Counted from the first letter of the stretch, positions 46,675-56,911 are shown. The stretch is 64,000 bases of DNA from Parundibacterium terreum (GCF_014636315.1 NZ_BMED01000002.1:124001-188000), one strand, 5' to 3'. Translations and numbers: made by a program. The notes: generated by a model from the sequence alone, not told the origin.

Positions 46675-47256
46675 TCAGCGCCGGGCAGGAAAAGCCGGCA
46701 AATCGACCGCCAGGCACTGTCCATACTGCAGCGCATGAGGATGCGATGCAGCTTGCAGAGCCATCTCTGCTGCAGATATTCGCACCTGATAAGCCAGCAT
46801 CAGACGTATCGTGCCGGCATGGCAGATCAATGCCAAACCGCCGCCATCTGCATGCATCAAGCGGATGTCTTCAAGAAAGGCCAGCACACGCACCGCCATG
46901 ATTGCCACACTCTCACCACCGCCCGGCCGGTAGTGTGAAGTATCTTTCGCCCAGGCATTAATTTCCGTGCGCGGAATTTCGTCCCAGCGCTGCATTTCCC
47001 AAGCGCCGAAATCCATCTCCTGCAGGCGTGCATCCAATACGGGCGGTGCGCACTGCATTACCTGCGCCAGTTGCAGGGCAAGTGCAGTGCATCGCCGCAG
47101 GGGGCTAGAAATCAGGTGAATGCCTGCCGGTAAAATTTTCGCCAGCGATTCTGCAAGCTCGCGGCAATGCTCTGCATCGGCAGGGATGTCGGACTTACCG
47201 TAACAAATGCCGGCATCAATCTCAGGCCGCGGATGGCGAATCAGATGGATGCGCAT
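46675..47256 (-). CDS. cobC: Alpha-ribazole phosphatase (histidine phosphatase family)
   Basis: 193 residues. Catalytic histidine motif LIRHPRPEI at the start, then CYGKSDIPADAEHC, SPLRRCTALALQLA, and the second His in LALICHAGTIRLML. In this family the removal of phosphate from alpha-ribazole phosphate, or from cobalamin 5'-phosphate, completes nucleotide loop assembly. Gene is 4 bases downstream of cobS, same direction. The RHP variant replaces the RHG of most phosphoglycerate mutase-like enzymes. Confidence 0.9.
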   Translation of the reverse strand: MRIHLIRHPRPEIDAGICYGKSDIPADAEHCRELAESLAKILPAGIHLISSPLRRCTALALQLAQVMQCAPPVLDARLQEMDFGAWEMQRWDEIPRTEINAWAKDTSHYRPGGGESVAIMAVRVLAFLEDIRLMHADGGGLALICHAGTIRLMLAYQVRISAAEMALQAASHPHALQYGQCLAVDLPAFPARR

Positions 47257-47260
47257 CGCA

Positions 47261-48034
47261 TTAGATGAAACGGCTCAAGGCGGCTGCAAAGCCGAGGTAA
47301 AACGCCAGTTCGGAAAGCTGCTGCACCGCTCCTAGGCAATCTCCGGTATATCCGGCAATACGCAGCACAAACAGGCGCGCCAGCCAGCAGCCGGCCAGCA
47401 CAAGCAATACCAGCCCCGCCATAAAATTCATCAGCAGGAAAGCCTTGCAATACAACAGTATGCCTATGGGCAGCAGCACACTGATACAGGCAATTGCAAA
47501 TTCAGTATCCGACATGTGCTGCGCCAGCGGCTTGGCCTTGCCTTCCTGGCGCGCGTATTCCAGACGCCAGATCAGGCTCACCGCCATCAAGCGCGACAAG
47601 GGGTGGGCGATCAGCAAGGCAGGCACCACCCAGCCCGAAGGCAGGCTGGCAAGCGCGGCACACTTCAATAACAGCATCAGAGTCACGCCTATCGCACCAT
47701 AAGCGCCGACGCGCGAATCCTTCATGATCTCCAGCACACGCTCCGGCGTAGAGCCGCCGCCAAAGCCATCGCAAACATCGGCAAAGCCGTCTTCATGGAA
47801 TGCGCCGGTCAGCCATATGCCTGACGCAGTGGAAAGAACGACGGCAACCGGCTGCGCCCAGAGCATTGAAGCTATTGCATACACCAGCGCCGTGCAAACC
47901 GCGACTACCCAACCAACGGCGGGAAAATAGCGCGATGCATGATGCAGCCAGGAAGCATCAAATCCTACCCAGCGTGGAATGGGAATACGCGTGAAGAACT
48001 GCAGTGCGATGAAGAACAGGCGTAGCTGATGCAC
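47261..48034 (-). CDS. cobS: Adenosylcobinamide-GDP ribazoletransferase
   Basis: 257 residues, integral membrane cobalamin synthase. Signature FFTRIPIPRWVGF, then TGAFHEDGFADVCDGFGGG with its conserved acidic residues, and MKDSRVGAYGAIGVTLMLLL. About six helices follow. It joins the alpha-ribazole base to cobinamide-GDP in the inner membrane. Ten bases from the cobT stop. Confidence 0.95.
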   Translation of the reverse strand: MHQLRLFFIALQFFTRIPIPRWVGFDASWLHHASRYFPAVGWVVAVCTALVYAIASMLWAQPVAVVLSTASGIWLTGAFHEDGFADVCDGFGGGSTPERVLEIMKDSRVGAYGAIGVTLMLLLKCAALASLPSGWVVPALLIAHPLSRLMAVSLIWRLEYARQEGKAKPLAQHMSDTEFAIACISVLLPIGILLYCKAFLLMNFMAGLVLLVLAGCWLARLFVLRIAGYTGDCLGAVQQLSELAFYLGFAAALSRFI

Positions 48035-48043
48035 AATCTGGCC

Positions 48044-49072
48044 TTAGCTTTTTCCTGCGACATTGGCCGATTCAAAGGTCGCCATCTGCCACATGAAATT
48101 TACTGCAGCCTGCAGCAGAGGATACGCAAGCGCGCCGCCGGTACCCTCACCCAGCCGCAGATCCAGTTGCAGCAAAGGCCGTGCATCCAGTGCATCCAGC
48201 ATCTTTGCGTGGCCGCTCTCATCCGAGCGGTGCGCAAACACACAATAGTCGAGTATGGCCGGCTGCAGTTTCGCAGCAACCAGCAAGGCGGAGGTGACGA
48301 TGAAACCGTCTATCAGCAGCACCATGCGGCGCGCTGCAGCTTCCAGCATCGCACCTACCATCATCGCCACTTCAAAGCCGCCGAAAGTAGCCAGTATGTC
48401 CAGCGGCTGCGTCACGTCCGCATGCAGGCTCACTGCCTTTTCTATCACCTGCTGCTTGTGCAGCACGCCCTCCGCAGACAGACCTGTGCCGGCACCCACG
48501 CACTCAGCCACAGGTATGCCGGTCAGCTTGTGCATCAATGCCGCGGCGACGGTCGTATTACCTATCCCCATTTCTCCGAAGCCCACTACATTGCCCGGCA
48601 AAGCCACGACCAGGGATTTTCCGTGCTGTATCGCCAGCCGGCACTGTTCGCTGGACATCGCAGCTTCTTGTGCAAAATTATGGGAGCCCATCGCGACTTT
48701 GCGGTTGATCAGTTGAGTACGCTCACCAAACTCATGCTTCACTCCGGCATCAACGATATGCAGCGCAATGCCGTTTTGCCTGGCAAAGACATTGATCGCA
48801 GCGCCTTCCGCCAGAAAATTTTCTACCATCTGCCAGGTCACGCTTTGCGGATAGGCCGAGATATTTTCGGCACAGATGCCGTGGTCGGCGGCAAACACCA
48901 GGATGGACGGCTGGCTCAATGCCGGCTGCGTACTTTGCTGTATCAGGCCTATCTGCTTGCCCAGGCTCTCCAGCCGGCCAAGGCTGCCTGGCGGTTTGGT
49001 TTTGTTATTGATGCAGGCGTCCAGCGCCTGTGACAGCGTGGCGTTCTGGGTGGATGAGATGGCGGGAATCAT
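48044..49072 (-). CDS. cobT: Nicotinate-nucleotide-dimethylbenzimidazole phosphoribosyltransferase
   Basis: 342 residues from ATG giving MIPAISSTQNATLSQALDAC; an upstream ATG at 49156 extends the frame without similarity. Conserved sections: NKTKPPGSLGRLESLGKQIG, VFAADHGICAENISAYPQSV, VGFGEMGIGNTTVAAALMHK and LLIDGFIVTSALLVAAKL. Makes alpha-ribazole phosphate from NaMN and DMB. No good ribosome site at the chosen start. First gene of the cobT-cobS-cobC group. Confidence 0.93.
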   Translation of the reverse strand: MIPAISSTQNATLSQALDACINNKTKPPGSLGRLESLGKQIGLIQQSTQPALSQPSILVFAADHGICAENISAYPQSVTWQMVENFLAEGAAINVFARQNGIALHIVDAGVKHEFGERTQLINRKVAMGSHNFAQEAAMSSEQCRLAIQHGKSLVVALPGNVVGFGEMGIGNTTVAAALMHKLTGIPVAECVGAGTGLSAEGVLHKQQVIEKAVSLHADVTQPLDILATFGGFEVAMMVGAMLEAAARRMVLLIDGFIVTSALLVAAKLQPAILDYCVFAHRSDESGHAKMLDALDARPLLQLDLRLGEGTGGALAYPLLQAAVNFMWQMATFESANVAGKS

Positions 49073-49281
49073 GATTTTTCTGTCTGCTGTGTTGGCTGTA
49101 TTGGAATCGGATGGCTGCTGGAGTCCGGAAAAGCGGCTAGTGTAGGCCTTTAGCATCTGCAAAACAAATATTCTTATGAGGCTGCTGCAAAATCCGGCAA
49201 CAAGCTCAGGAACTGCATGCCTCAGCATAGTCTATCGCCCTTTCGGTTACCATTAGGCTTTTGACGACACTGCACCACACC

Positions 49282-50130
49282 ATGCAAAACCCTTCCGAGT
49301 ACTACAGCCAGCAATACAATGCCCGCGCCAGCATTCCCGATCATCCCTACATTTTTACCCGCTGGGTCAACCAGTCCACGCTGGTCCGCCGTACCAATGC
49401 CGGCCTGTTTGACTTGATGTATGGCGAAAAACTGGAAGAGCGGCTGGATATTTTCCCTGCCCGTACCGGCGGAGGCCCCTTGCTGGTCTTTATCCACGGT
49501 GGCTGGTGGCGCTCTCTGGACAAGTTCGATTTTTCCATGATCGCACCGGGCTTTACCAGTGCAGGCATCAATGTGGCGCTGACCAACTATACACTGGCAC
49601 CGGGAGCCGATATCGAAGAAATCGTGCAGCAGCAATTGCGCGCCGTCGCCTGGCTATACCGGAATGTAGAGAAATACGATATCGATCCGCAACGCATTGT
49701 GATCGCAGGCCATTCTGCCGGTGCTCATCTGGCGGCAATGATGATGGCCGCGCAGTGGCCAACTTATGCGGACGACCTGCCGCCAGACCTGATCAAGGCC
49801 GGTGTGCTGACCTCCGGCCTGTATGACCTGACGCCGGTGCCGCATGCCGAATTCGTCAATGTGGATTTGAAGCTGACGCAGGAAAGAGCGCTCGCGCTGT
49901 CGCCGGGCTTCATGCCGCAATCGCATGCAACGCCTTTCATCACCGCGGTAGGCGGCCTGGAATCGGATGAATTCAAGCGCCAGAACAGCCTGATCGCCTC
50001 TGCCTGGAAGTCCCAGCACCGTACGGACATTCCGCTACCGGAAGCGAACCACCTGACAATCTGCGATGCGCTGACAGACCGTGAAAGCCCGCTATTCAAA
50101 GCCATGCTGGAACTGGTTGCCGGCGTCTAG
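49282..50130 (+). CDS. Alpha/beta hydrolase (esterase/formamidase-like)
   Basis: 282 residues from the ATG; a TTG seven codons earlier is less likely. The oxyanion region HGGWW (72-76) and nucleophile elbow GHSAGA with Ser145 are typical of the HSL/kynurenine-formamidase branch. N-terminus YYSQQYNARASIPDHP and LTNYTLAPGADIEEIVQQ recall arylformamidases. Catalytic acid and histidine likely in VGGLESDEFKRQ and PEANHLTICDALTD. Substrate unknown; a monocistronic plus-strand gene diverging from cobT. Confidence 0.9.
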   Translation: MQNPSEYYSQQYNARASIPDHPYIFTRWVNQSTLVRRTNAGLFDLMYGEKLEERLDIFPARTGGGPLLVFIHGGWWRSLDKFDFSMIAPGFTSAGINVALTNYTLAPGADIEEIVQQQLRAVAWLYRNVEKYDIDPQRIVIAGHSAGAHLAAMMMAAQWPTYADDLPPDLIKAGVLTSGLYDLTPVPHAEFVNVDLKLTQERALALSPGFMPQSHATPFITAVGGLESDEFKRQNSLIASAWKSQHRTDIPLPEANHLTICDALTDRESPLFKAMLELVAGV

Positions 50131-50186
50131 CTACACAATCCAACGCGCTGCCCTGCACTGGCGGGACAGCGCGGCTTGAATAGTTT

Positions 50187-50585
50187 TCAGTAGTAAAAGC
50201 GGTTAAACAAGACTACCGCCCATGTCGCCACCGCGATCAAAAAAGTCAGCAGCACTGCTGCACTGCCAAAGTCCTTGGCGTTCTTGGACAGTGAATGGCG
50301 CTCCAGCGATACCCTGTCGACCACGGCCTCTATCGCCGAATTGAGCAGCTCCACGACCAGGATCAATACCAGCACCGCGATCATCATCAGCTTTTCAAAT
50401 GCCGATACCGGCAAAGCCAGCGCAATAATGGCGCCGATCACCACCAGCACCAGTTCTTGCCGGAAGGCATGTTCATTCTTCCAGGCATTTTTAAAGCCGT
50501 CCAGGGAGTAAAAGAATGCGGAAAATATCCTTTGCACGCCACTCTTGCTTTTGAATTCACTTACCGGCTGTTCTTGATTGTGCAT
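50187..50585 (-). CDS. dgkA: Diacylglycerol kinase
   Basis: 132 residues, integral membrane enzyme with three helices. Signatures FKNAWKNEHAFRQELVLVVI and VELLNSAIEAVVDRVSLERH, with the catalytic glutamates and the SKNAKDFGSAAVLLTFLIAV helix. It phosphorylates diacylglycerol released from phospholipid turnover. Its N-terminus has a slightly longer Gln/Lys-rich stretch than E. coli. It stands alone. Confidence 0.95.
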   Translation of the reverse strand: MHNQEQPVSEFKSKSGVQRIFSAFFYSLDGFKNAWKNEHAFRQELVLVVIGAIIALALPVSAFEKLMMIAVLVLILVVELLNSAIEAVVDRVSLERHSLSKNAKDFGSAAVLLTFLIAVATWAVVLFNRFYY

Positions 50586-50813
50586 GCACGACCTTACGTA
50601 AAAATCACTAAATACATCTATATGCCCGCTGATTTTTCCTTCCCAGCAGCTTATCCATTCAGCAAGCCTGCAGGCGAATTTTAACAGGACTTCTTCCAGC
50701 GCCTGCCGCGCGGCTCCGGCAATGGAATATATCTTTTACCTTGGCAGTCCACGCTTCCGGTTTTGCCGAATATCTCTTGCACCCGAACAATACATGTTTT
50801 TTGTGACAGTTAG

Positions 50814-50850
50814 CTGACGTGCTTTTCACATTATGGTATAACTAAGTTAT
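50814..50850 (+). promoter_or_regulatory. IclR gene promoter with overlapping palindrome
   Basis: CTGACG (50814-50819), 17-base spacer, TATAAC (50837-50842). The palindrome ATAACT-A-AGTTAT (50838-50850) covers the -10 and transcription start, a good position for autoregulation by the IclR protein. Confidence 0.6.
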
Positions 50851-50870
50851 TGCATCGCACCAACCATATT

Positions 50871-51653
50871 ATGAAAAATGAACCAAGCAACGATAAGACA
50901 TCGATCCAGGTCATTGAACGCCTGGTGTCGCTGCTCGATGTCTTATCCAATTACCAAGACCCTGTCAGCCTGAAGGAGCTGGCGATAGAAACCGGCCTGC
51001 ATCCGTCCACCGCGCACAGGATACTGAACGACCTGGTCACTACCCGCTTCGTCGACCGCGCAGAACCGGGCACCTACCGTCTGGGCATGCGCCTGCTGGA
51101 ACTGGGCAATATCGTCAAAAGCCGCCTGAACGTGCGCGAGGCCGCGCTGGAGTTCATGCGCTCGCTACACCGCCAGACACATCAGACCGTCAACCTGTCC
51201 GTCCGCCAGGGAGACGAAATCGTCTACATAGACCGCGCCTTCTCCGAACGTTCGGGCATGCAGGTAGTCCGCGCCATCGGCGGCCGCGCACCTTTGCATC
51301 TGACGTCCACCGGCAAACTATTCCTGTCACTGGACGAACCCAAGGCGATACGCGCCTACGCTACCCGCACCGGCCTGGCTGGCCACAATAAGAATTCCAT
51401 CACAGACCTGAGCAAGCTGGAAGGCGAACTGCGCTCGGTACGTGAATTCGGCTATGCCAGGGATAATGAAGAACTGGAGCTGGGCGTGCGCTGCATGGCA
51501 GCCGGCATCCATGATGACAGCGGCAAGATGATCGCCGGCCTGTCGATTTCTGCACCGGCGGATCGCCTACAGGAAGAATGGCTGGAGGACCTGAGGCGCA
51601 CTGCGGCGCAGATTTCGGCTACTTTGGGATATGTGGAATCGCAGGCTTTGTAA
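50871..51653 (+). CDS. IclR family transcriptional regulator
   Basis: 260 residues from ATG (a TTG earlier is in frame). N-terminal winged helix: VIERLVSLLDVLSNYQDPVS, LAIETGLHPSTAHRILNDLV. Linker helix and C-terminal effector domain: LSVRQGDEIVYIDRAFSERS, HLTSTGKLFLS and RCMAAGIHDDSGKMIAGLSI. The effector is unknown. Upstream palindrome suggests autoregulation. No target gene nearby. Confidence 0.93.
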   Translation: MKNEPSNDKTSIQVIERLVSLLDVLSNYQDPVSLKELAIETGLHPSTAHRILNDLVTTRFVDRAEPGTYRLGMRLLELGNIVKSRLNVREAALEFMRSLHRQTHQTVNLSVRQGDEIVYIDRAFSERSGMQVVRAIGGRAPLHLTSTGKLFLSLDEPKAIRAYATRTGLAGHNKNSITDLSKLEGELRSVREFGYARDNEELELGVRCMAAGIHDDSGKMIAGLSISAPADRLQEEWLEDLRRTAAQISATLGYVESQAL

Positions 51654-52376
51654 GTGGCGTAGCGCGACGCAGGCGCGTTTTGATTCGCGCCCGTTATGCT
51701 TACTAGTTCCGCTTGTCGGGTTTTAAAATTGCTGGCCGGGGGTAGCCCGGCGGCTACTTCCTTTTCTTGTCTCGCCAAGAAAAGGAAGCAAAAGAAGGCG
51801 ACCGCAAGCCTCGCCCCTTCGGGGTACCCGATTATGCGGTACAAAAAATGGGAAACAGGCGAAACTCGCCTTCGGCTCAGACACACCTGTTTCTGATCCA
51901 TTTTCTGTACCGCACAATCGGCGAAGCTCCGAGCGGTTGAAAGTCAAAGGCAAGATCAAAAGCCAAGCCAAAACCCAAATCAAAAACAACGGCAACCAGA
52001 TTCTCCAATTCTTGCAGAAAACGAATCTGCAAAATTCAGCCATCTGATTTTGATGTTCGGGGTTGGGGTTGCTGTTGTTTTTGACGTGTCCGCTGGGGAC
52101 GCAGCATTTTGTGCTTTACAGAAAATGGATCAGAAACAGACGTTGTTTGAGCGCAGCGAGTTTCGTCTGTTTCCCATTTTTTGTAATGCAGCAAAATGTG
52201 ATGGCGCACAGCGCCATCACCCGTAGGGCAAGTCTGCGGTCGCCTTTCTTTGCTTACTTTCTTTGGCGAAGCAAAGAAAGTAAGTAGCATGCCGGGCCAC
52301 CCCCGGCCAGCAATCTAAACAAACGCGTAGACCATCAACAACACAGATGGCTTCAGAGGCATCGCCCAAATAAAAG
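51654..52376. repeat. Non-coding region with two facing copies of a structured repeat
   Basis: Two related blocks in opposite orientation, 51729-51919 and 52100-52313 (similarity roughly three quarters by eye), separated by about 180 bases. Each outer end reads TTGCTGGCCGGGGG. Each holds a hairpin with 13-bp arms: CTTCCTTTTCTTG and its complement (51757-51788) and CTTACTTTCTTTG and its complement (52253-52284), and a second long stem starting GCGGTACA or GCATTACA. Base changes between copies keep the stem pairing. Short open frames in these blocks look spurious. Confidence 0.7.
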
Positions 52377-53069
52377 CTAAACCGCCGCCCCTATCCTCTC
52401 CCACCGAGGCAAATAATAATTATCCCCATCCAGAGAGAACAACAGCCTCTTCACCTGGCCGGTAATCAGCTCACGCTTCACGAAACCGATATAGCGGGAA
52501 TCCTTGCTATTGTCGCGATTGTCGCCCAGCATCAGGTATTGCCCCTCCGGCACCTTGACCGGACCAAAGCTGCGCATTGCTATCTTGCCCGGCATGACGA
52601 TGATGCCGTGCTGTAGCGCGCCCAGGCTTTCGTGCAGCACCAGTTGCTCGCCCTGGTATTCGCGCTCAGGGGTCATGTGCTTCTTGTCGACACCGGCAAG
52701 CATTTGATAATCGGCCTTGACGCCATTGATCACCAGATGTTCATCCTTCATCTCCACCACATCGCCGGGAACGGCAATCAGGCGCTTCACCAGGCGAACG
52801 CCGTCTTCCGGCGAACTAAAGGTAACCACGTCACCCCTTTGCGGATCGGATAACTGCTTCAGGATCACATCGGTGAAAGGCAGCTTCACATCATAGGCCA
52901 GGCGGTCACAGATGACGCGGTCGCCTTCGACCAAGGTTGGATACATGGAGCTGGACGGCACCAGGTACCAGTCAGCCAGCGCGCTACGCACCATCAGCAT
53001 GCAAAACAGGAACAGCAGAAAGCCTTTATTGTCTGAAAAAAGTTTCTTGGCATAACTGGTATTCAACAT
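52377..53069 (-). CDS. lepB: Signal peptidase I
   Basis: 230 residues, type I leader peptidase. Catalytic Ser41 in VPSSSMYPTL and Lys95 in VRLVKRLIAVPGD. Box E GDNRDNSKDSRYIGFVKR is complete. Only one N-terminal membrane helix (KGFLLFLFCMLMVRSALADW) instead of the two of E. coli. It lies alone with a hairpin-rich repeat downstream. The housekeeping lepB is usually next to lepA, which is not seen here, so this could be a second copy. Confidence 0.94.
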   Translation of the reverse strand: MLNTSYAKKLFSDNKGFLLFLFCMLMVRSALADWYLVPSSSMYPTLVEGDRVICDRLAYDVKLPFTDVILKQLSDPQRGDVVTFSSPEDGVRLVKRLIAVPGDVVEMKDEHLVINGVKADYQMLAGVDKKHMTPEREYQGEQLVLHESLGALQHGIIVMPGKIAMRSFGPVKVPEGQYLMLGDNRDNSKDSRYIGFVKRELITGQVKRLLFSLDGDNYYLPRWERIGAAV

Positions 53070-53122
53070 GGCTCATGTCTCCGAATAATTCGATCCGTAT
53101 GATCGTCTGGTTTTGGACAAAA

Positions 53123-53149
53123 AAATACCCCGAAAAGTTCGGGGTATTT
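53123..53149 (-). terminator. Rho-independent terminator after gapA
   Basis: AAATACCCCGAA and TTCGGGGTATTT form a 12-bp stem with loop AAG; the minus strand continues with TTTTGTCC. It lies about 50 bases after the gapA stop. Confidence 0.85.
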
Positions 53150-53202
53150 GGCAGTTTTCATGCAACTTTCATACAAATTTCAAGGCTAGCTCGGAAATCT
53201 GA

Positions 53203-54216
53203 TTATTTTGCGCTCATCAATGCAATGGTTGTGTCCAGCATGCGGTTGGAGAAACCCCATTCATTGTCATACCAGGACGATACTTTGACCAGGCGGCCGG
53301 ATACTTTGGTCAGCGTGGAGTCAAACGTGCTGGAAGCAGGATTGTGATTGAAGTCTACCGATACCAGCAACTCGTCGTTGTAGTTCAGGATGCCTTTCAA
53401 CGCCGGTGTTTCAGACGCATCTTTCATGATCTTGTTGATTTCTTCAACAGTCGTGTCGCGCGCAGCGATGAAGGACAGATCGACGATGGACACATTGATA
53501 GTTGGAACGCGGATTGCGTAACCGTCCAGCTTGCCGTTCAATTCAGGCAATACCAGGCCCACTGCTGCTGCGGCGCCGGTTTTTGCAGGAATCATGCTTT
53601 GCGTAGCGGAACGGGCGCGGCGCAAGTCTTCATGCATCACGTCTGTCAGCACCTGGTCGTTGGTGTATGCATGCACGGTAGTCATCAGGCCGTTGACGAT
53701 ACCGACGGCATCGTTCAGGGACTTGGCCAATGGAGCCAGGCAGTTAGTCGTGCAGGATGCATTGGAAATCACGGTATCTGTCGATTTCAATACTGTGTGG
53801 TTCACGCCATAAACAATGGTTGCGTCAACGTCTTTGCCGCCTGGAGCGGAGATGATGACTTTCTTGGCGCCGCCTGCGATATGCGCAGATGCTTTTTCTT
53901 TCGTAGTGAAGAAGCCTGTGCATTCCAGCACGACGTCTACACCTTCGGCACCCCAGGGAATATTGGCAGGATTGCGTTCCGCGAAAACGCGGATCTTGTC
54001 GCCATTGACGATCATGTAATCGCCTTCCACGGTGACCGTGCCAGGAAATTTACCATGCGTTGTATCGCGGCGTGTCAGGTGAGCGTTTGAATTGGCATCG
54101 CCAAGGTCGTTGATCGCAACGATCTGGATGTCATGCTTCTTACCGCCTTCGTAATGAGCGCGAAGGATGTTACGGCCGATACGGCCATAGCCGTTGATTG
54201 CGACGCGAATCGTCAT
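53203..54216 (-). CDS. gapA: Glyceraldehyde-3-phosphate dehydrogenase
   Basis: 337 residues. NAD-binding start [20 protein letters not shown], catalytic Cys155 in [12 protein letters not shown] and active-site His in the [12 protein letters not shown] block. [20 protein letters not shown] is complete at the C-terminal end. Central enzyme of glycolysis and gluconeogenesis. Upstream in the same direction are tkt and a small GNAT gene, which lies between the two; a terminator follows. Confidence 0.97.
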   Translation of the reverse strand: MTIRVAINGYGRIGRNILRAHYEGGKKHDIQIVAINDLGDANSNAHLTRRDTTHGKFPGTVTVEGDYMIVNGDKIRVFAERNPANIPWGAEGVDVVLECTGFFTTKEKASAHIAGGAKKVIISAPGGKDVDATIVYGVNHTVLKSTDTVISNASCTTNCLAPLAKSLNDAVGIVNGLMTTVHAYTNDQVLTDVMHEDLRRARSATQSMIPAKTGAAAAVGLVLPELNGKLDGYAIRVPTINVSIVDLSFIAARDTTVEEINKIMKDASETPALKGILNYNDELLVSVDFNHNPASSTFDSTLTKVSGRLVKVSSWYDNEWGFSNRMLDTTIALMSAK

Positions 54217-54338
54217 GGAGTTTCTCCTAGAGAAAGGTAATAAAATCGAATTAACTCAAACAAGCCACTAAACTGCTTTTCCGCCATATGCCACCGCATT
54301 AATGCCACACGAATGCCATACAGTGGAAGTTGAATCTA

Positions 54339-54899
54339 TCAGTGCAAATTCCTGCGTAAGGCGGCAGTACCAGGCAACAGCATTGCCACACTCTTCCACC
54401 CGTAACCAACTTCCTGCAAATCCATGCCATCCCAATTGAAGCCCTGCTCTATCAGCAGTTCTGCGCCGAGGTGTTCGTAAAACTTGCGGGCCGGTTTATT
54501 GCCGGAGATGACCCACACCAGCAAACCCTTTGCCCCTTTGGCCTTCAGGGCCTGCGCCACATCCTGCACCATGCGCCGGCCTATGCCGGAACGCTGCATG
54601 TCCGGGCTCAGATAGACTGCAGTCAGCTCTGCATCCAGGCCCAGTTTTTCTTCCGGCAGCAGCATGCCGGAGGCAAAGCCGACGATGCCGTTTTCGCTCT
54701 CGGCAACAAACACGCATACCCTGTCGCTGGCTACTTCCAGTATCTTGGCCCAGTGGGCGGCGCTTTCATCCAGCTTCATGTCGTCCAGATAGCTATCCGG
54801 AATCATGCCGCGGTAAGTGGCGCGCCAGCTCTTGATACGTACTTCGGCGATAGCCTCGGCATCCGCCACGGTGGCCGGACGCAAAATCACATTCATCAT
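54339..54899 (-). CDS. GNAT family N-acetyltransferase between tkt and gapA
   Basis: 186 residues. Family features: [20 protein letters not shown] at the start, [20 protein letters not shown] (acetyl-CoA loop), and [16 protein letters not shown]. The ATG overlaps the tkt stop (ATGA), so it is translationally coupled to transketolase. Substrate unknown. A second ATG three bases on is equally possible. Confidence 0.9.
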   Translation of the reverse strand: MMNVILRPATVADAEAIAEVRIKSWRATYRGMIPDSYLDDMKLDESAAHWAKILEVASDRVCVFVAESENGIVGFASGMLLPEEKLGLDAELTAVYLSPDMQRSGIGRRMVQDVAQALKAKGAKGLLVWVISGNKPARKFYEHLGAELLIEQGFNWDGMDLQEVGYGWKSVAMLLPGTAALRRNLH

Positions 54900-56911
54900 G
54901 CCTGGTAGTTCTTTACTGTTTCGTTGACGACTTTCACGACATTTTCTGTCGTAAAGCCGAAGTGCTTGAACAGCACCGGCGCAGGAGCAGACTCACCGAA
55001 GGTATCGATACCGACGACTGCACCTTCCAGGCCCACGTATTTGTACCAGAACGAAGTCACACCGGCTTCAATGGCGATGCGCGGCAAACCCTTGCCCAAT
55101 ACGCTGGCCTTGTAGGCTGCGTCCTGGCGATCGAACACATCGGTGGACGGCATTGAAACAACGCGTACCGGCGTACCTTGCTGCGCCAGTTCTGCCGCAG
55201 CCTTGACGGCCAGTTCCACTTCAGAACCTGTGGCGATCAGCACTGCCTTGGCGCCGGCAACATCTTGCAGCACATAGCCGCCGCGCTGGATGTCGGCGAT
55301 TTGTGCTGCTGTGCGTTCCTGGTAAGGCAGGTTCTGGCGCGAGAAAATCAAAGTGCTTGGACCGTTATGGCGCTTCACTGCATGCGCCCAGGCGCCGGCA
55401 GATTCCACGGTGTCGCAAGGACGCCAGTTGTCCAGGTTAGGGATCAGGCGCAGGCTGGAAATGTGTTCTACCGACTGATGCGTAGGACCGTCTTCGCCCA
55501 AACCGATGGAGTCATGCGTGAACACGAACAGCGAACGGATCTGCATCAGCGCTGCCATGCGAATCGCATTGCGGCTGTAGTCGGAGAAGGTCAGGAAGGT
55601 TGCGCCGAAAGGGATATAGCCGCCGTGCAGTGCAATACCGTTCATGATCGCGCTCATGCCGAATTCGCGCACGCCATAGTTGATATGGTTGCCGGCCTGG
55701 TTGCCGCGTACTGCGACAGATTCTTTCCAGTTGGTCAGGTTGGAACCTGTCAGGTCGGCAGAGCCGCCCAGGAATTCTGGCAAGGACGGTGCAAAGGCCT
55801 GGATCGCATTCTGGCTGGCTTTACGGGTCGCGATGTTTTCTTTTTTCTCTACGCAAGAGGCGATTGCCGCTTTCACTACTTCATCAAAATTGGCGGGCAG
55901 TTCGCCTTTCATGCGGCGGCTCAGTTCAGCCGCTTCTTTCGGGAATTTGTCGGCGTAGGCTTTAAAGTCGCCATCCCATTGTGTTTCCACTGCCTGGCCC
56001 TTGGCCTTGGCATCCCAGGCGGAATAAACATCGGCAGGAATTTCAAATGGCGCGAAATCCCACTGGATATGGCTGCGCACTGCAGCGATTTCCTTGTCGC
56101 CCAATGCGGCGCCATGCACGTTATGCGTGCCTTCCATGTTAGGAGAGCCTTTGCCGATCACGGTTTTGCAGCAGATCAGCGTCGGCTTGTCGGACAGTTT
56201 GGCGGCAGCAATCGCTTTCGATACTTCTGCGGCATTGTGGCCATCCACAGCAGGAATCACATTCCAGCCATACGAAGCAAAGCGCTTGGGCGTATCGTCG
56301 GTGAACCAGCCCTCTACGTGGCCGTCAATGGAAATGCCATTGTCGTCCCACAGCGCGATCAGCTTGTTCAGGCGCAGTGTACCTGCCAGCGAACATGCTT
56401 CATGCGAGATGCCTTCCATCAGGCAGCCATCGCCGAGGAATACATAGGTGTGATGATCAACGATATCCATGCCCGGCTTGTTGAATTCCGCTGCCAGCAG
56501 TTTTTCTGCCAGCGCCATGCCGACTGCATTGGTAATGCCCTGGCCCAGTGGGCCGGTAGTGGTTTCTATGCCTGGAGTGATATGCACTTCAGGATGACCC
56601 GGCGTCTTGGAATGCAACTGGCGGAAATTGCGCAGCTCGTCCATGCTCAGGTCATAGCCTGTCAGGTGCAGCAATGCATAATGCAACATGGAGCCGTGGC
56701 CATTGGACAGCACGAAGCGGTCGCGGTTGATCCACTTTGGATTGGTCGGGTTGTGACGATAGTGTTCTGTCCACAGAGCAACAGCGATGTCCGCCATCCC
56801 CATAGGCATGCCGGGGTGACCGGAATTGGCCTTTTGTACTGCATCCATTGCCAATGCGCGTATTGCATTGGCCATTTTGGTGGTTGTTGCTGGCTGGAGA
56901 GAAGAAGTCAT
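54896..56911 (-). CDS. tkt: Transketolase
   Basis: 671 residues, TPP-dependent two-carbon transfer in the pentose phosphate pathway. Signatures [40 protein letters not shown] and [20 protein letters not shown] (TPP-binding GDG), then [39 protein letters not shown] in the pyrimidine domain. Full length; gapA lies downstream after a GNAT gene. Confidence 0.97.
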   Translation of the reverse strand: MTSSLQPATTTKMANAIRALAMDAVQKANSGHPGMPMGMADIAVALWTEHYRHNPTNPKWINRDRFVLSNGHGSMLHYALLHLTGYDLSMDELRNFRQLHSKTPGHPEVHITPGIETTTGPLGQGITNAVGMALAEKLLAAEFNKPGMDIVDHHTYVFLGDGCLMEGISHEACSLAGTLRLNKLIALWDDNGISIDGHVEGWFTDDTPKRFASYGWNVIPAVDGHNAAEVSKAIAAAKLSDKPTLICCKTVIGKGSPNMEGTHNVHGAALGDKEIAAVRSHIQWDFAPFEIPADVYSAWDAKAKGQAVETQWDGDFKAYADKFPKEAAELSRRMKGELPANFDEVVKAAIASCVEKKENIATRKASQNAIQAFAPSLPEFLGGSADLTGSNLTNWKESVAVRGNQAGNHINYGVREFGMSAIMNGIALHGGYIPFGATFLTFSDYSRNAIRMAALMQIRSLFVFTHDSIGLGEDGPTHQSVEHISSLRLIPNLDNWRPCDTVESAGAWAHAVKRHNGPSTLIFSRQNLPYQERTAAQIADIQRGGYVLQDVAGAKAVLIATGSEVELAVKAAAELAQQGTPVRVVSMPSTDVFDRQDAAYKASVLGKGLPRIAIEAGVTSFWYKYVGLEGAVVGIDTFGESAPAPVLFKHFGFTTENVVKVVNETVKNYQA

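Noticed and set aside
48029-49033. Long plus-strand open frame opposite cobT
   Set aside because: Shadow of the cobT gene; no ribosome site and no recognisable domain.
49073-49281. Riboswitch ahead of cobT
   Set aside because: No cobalamin riboswitch landmarks in this stretch.
51696-52290. Short open frames in the structured repeat region (for example 66 and 84 codons)
   Set aside because: They lie within the repeat copies and contain similar stretches (KKWETGETR or KKWETDETR) because the repeat is translated; no ribosome site.
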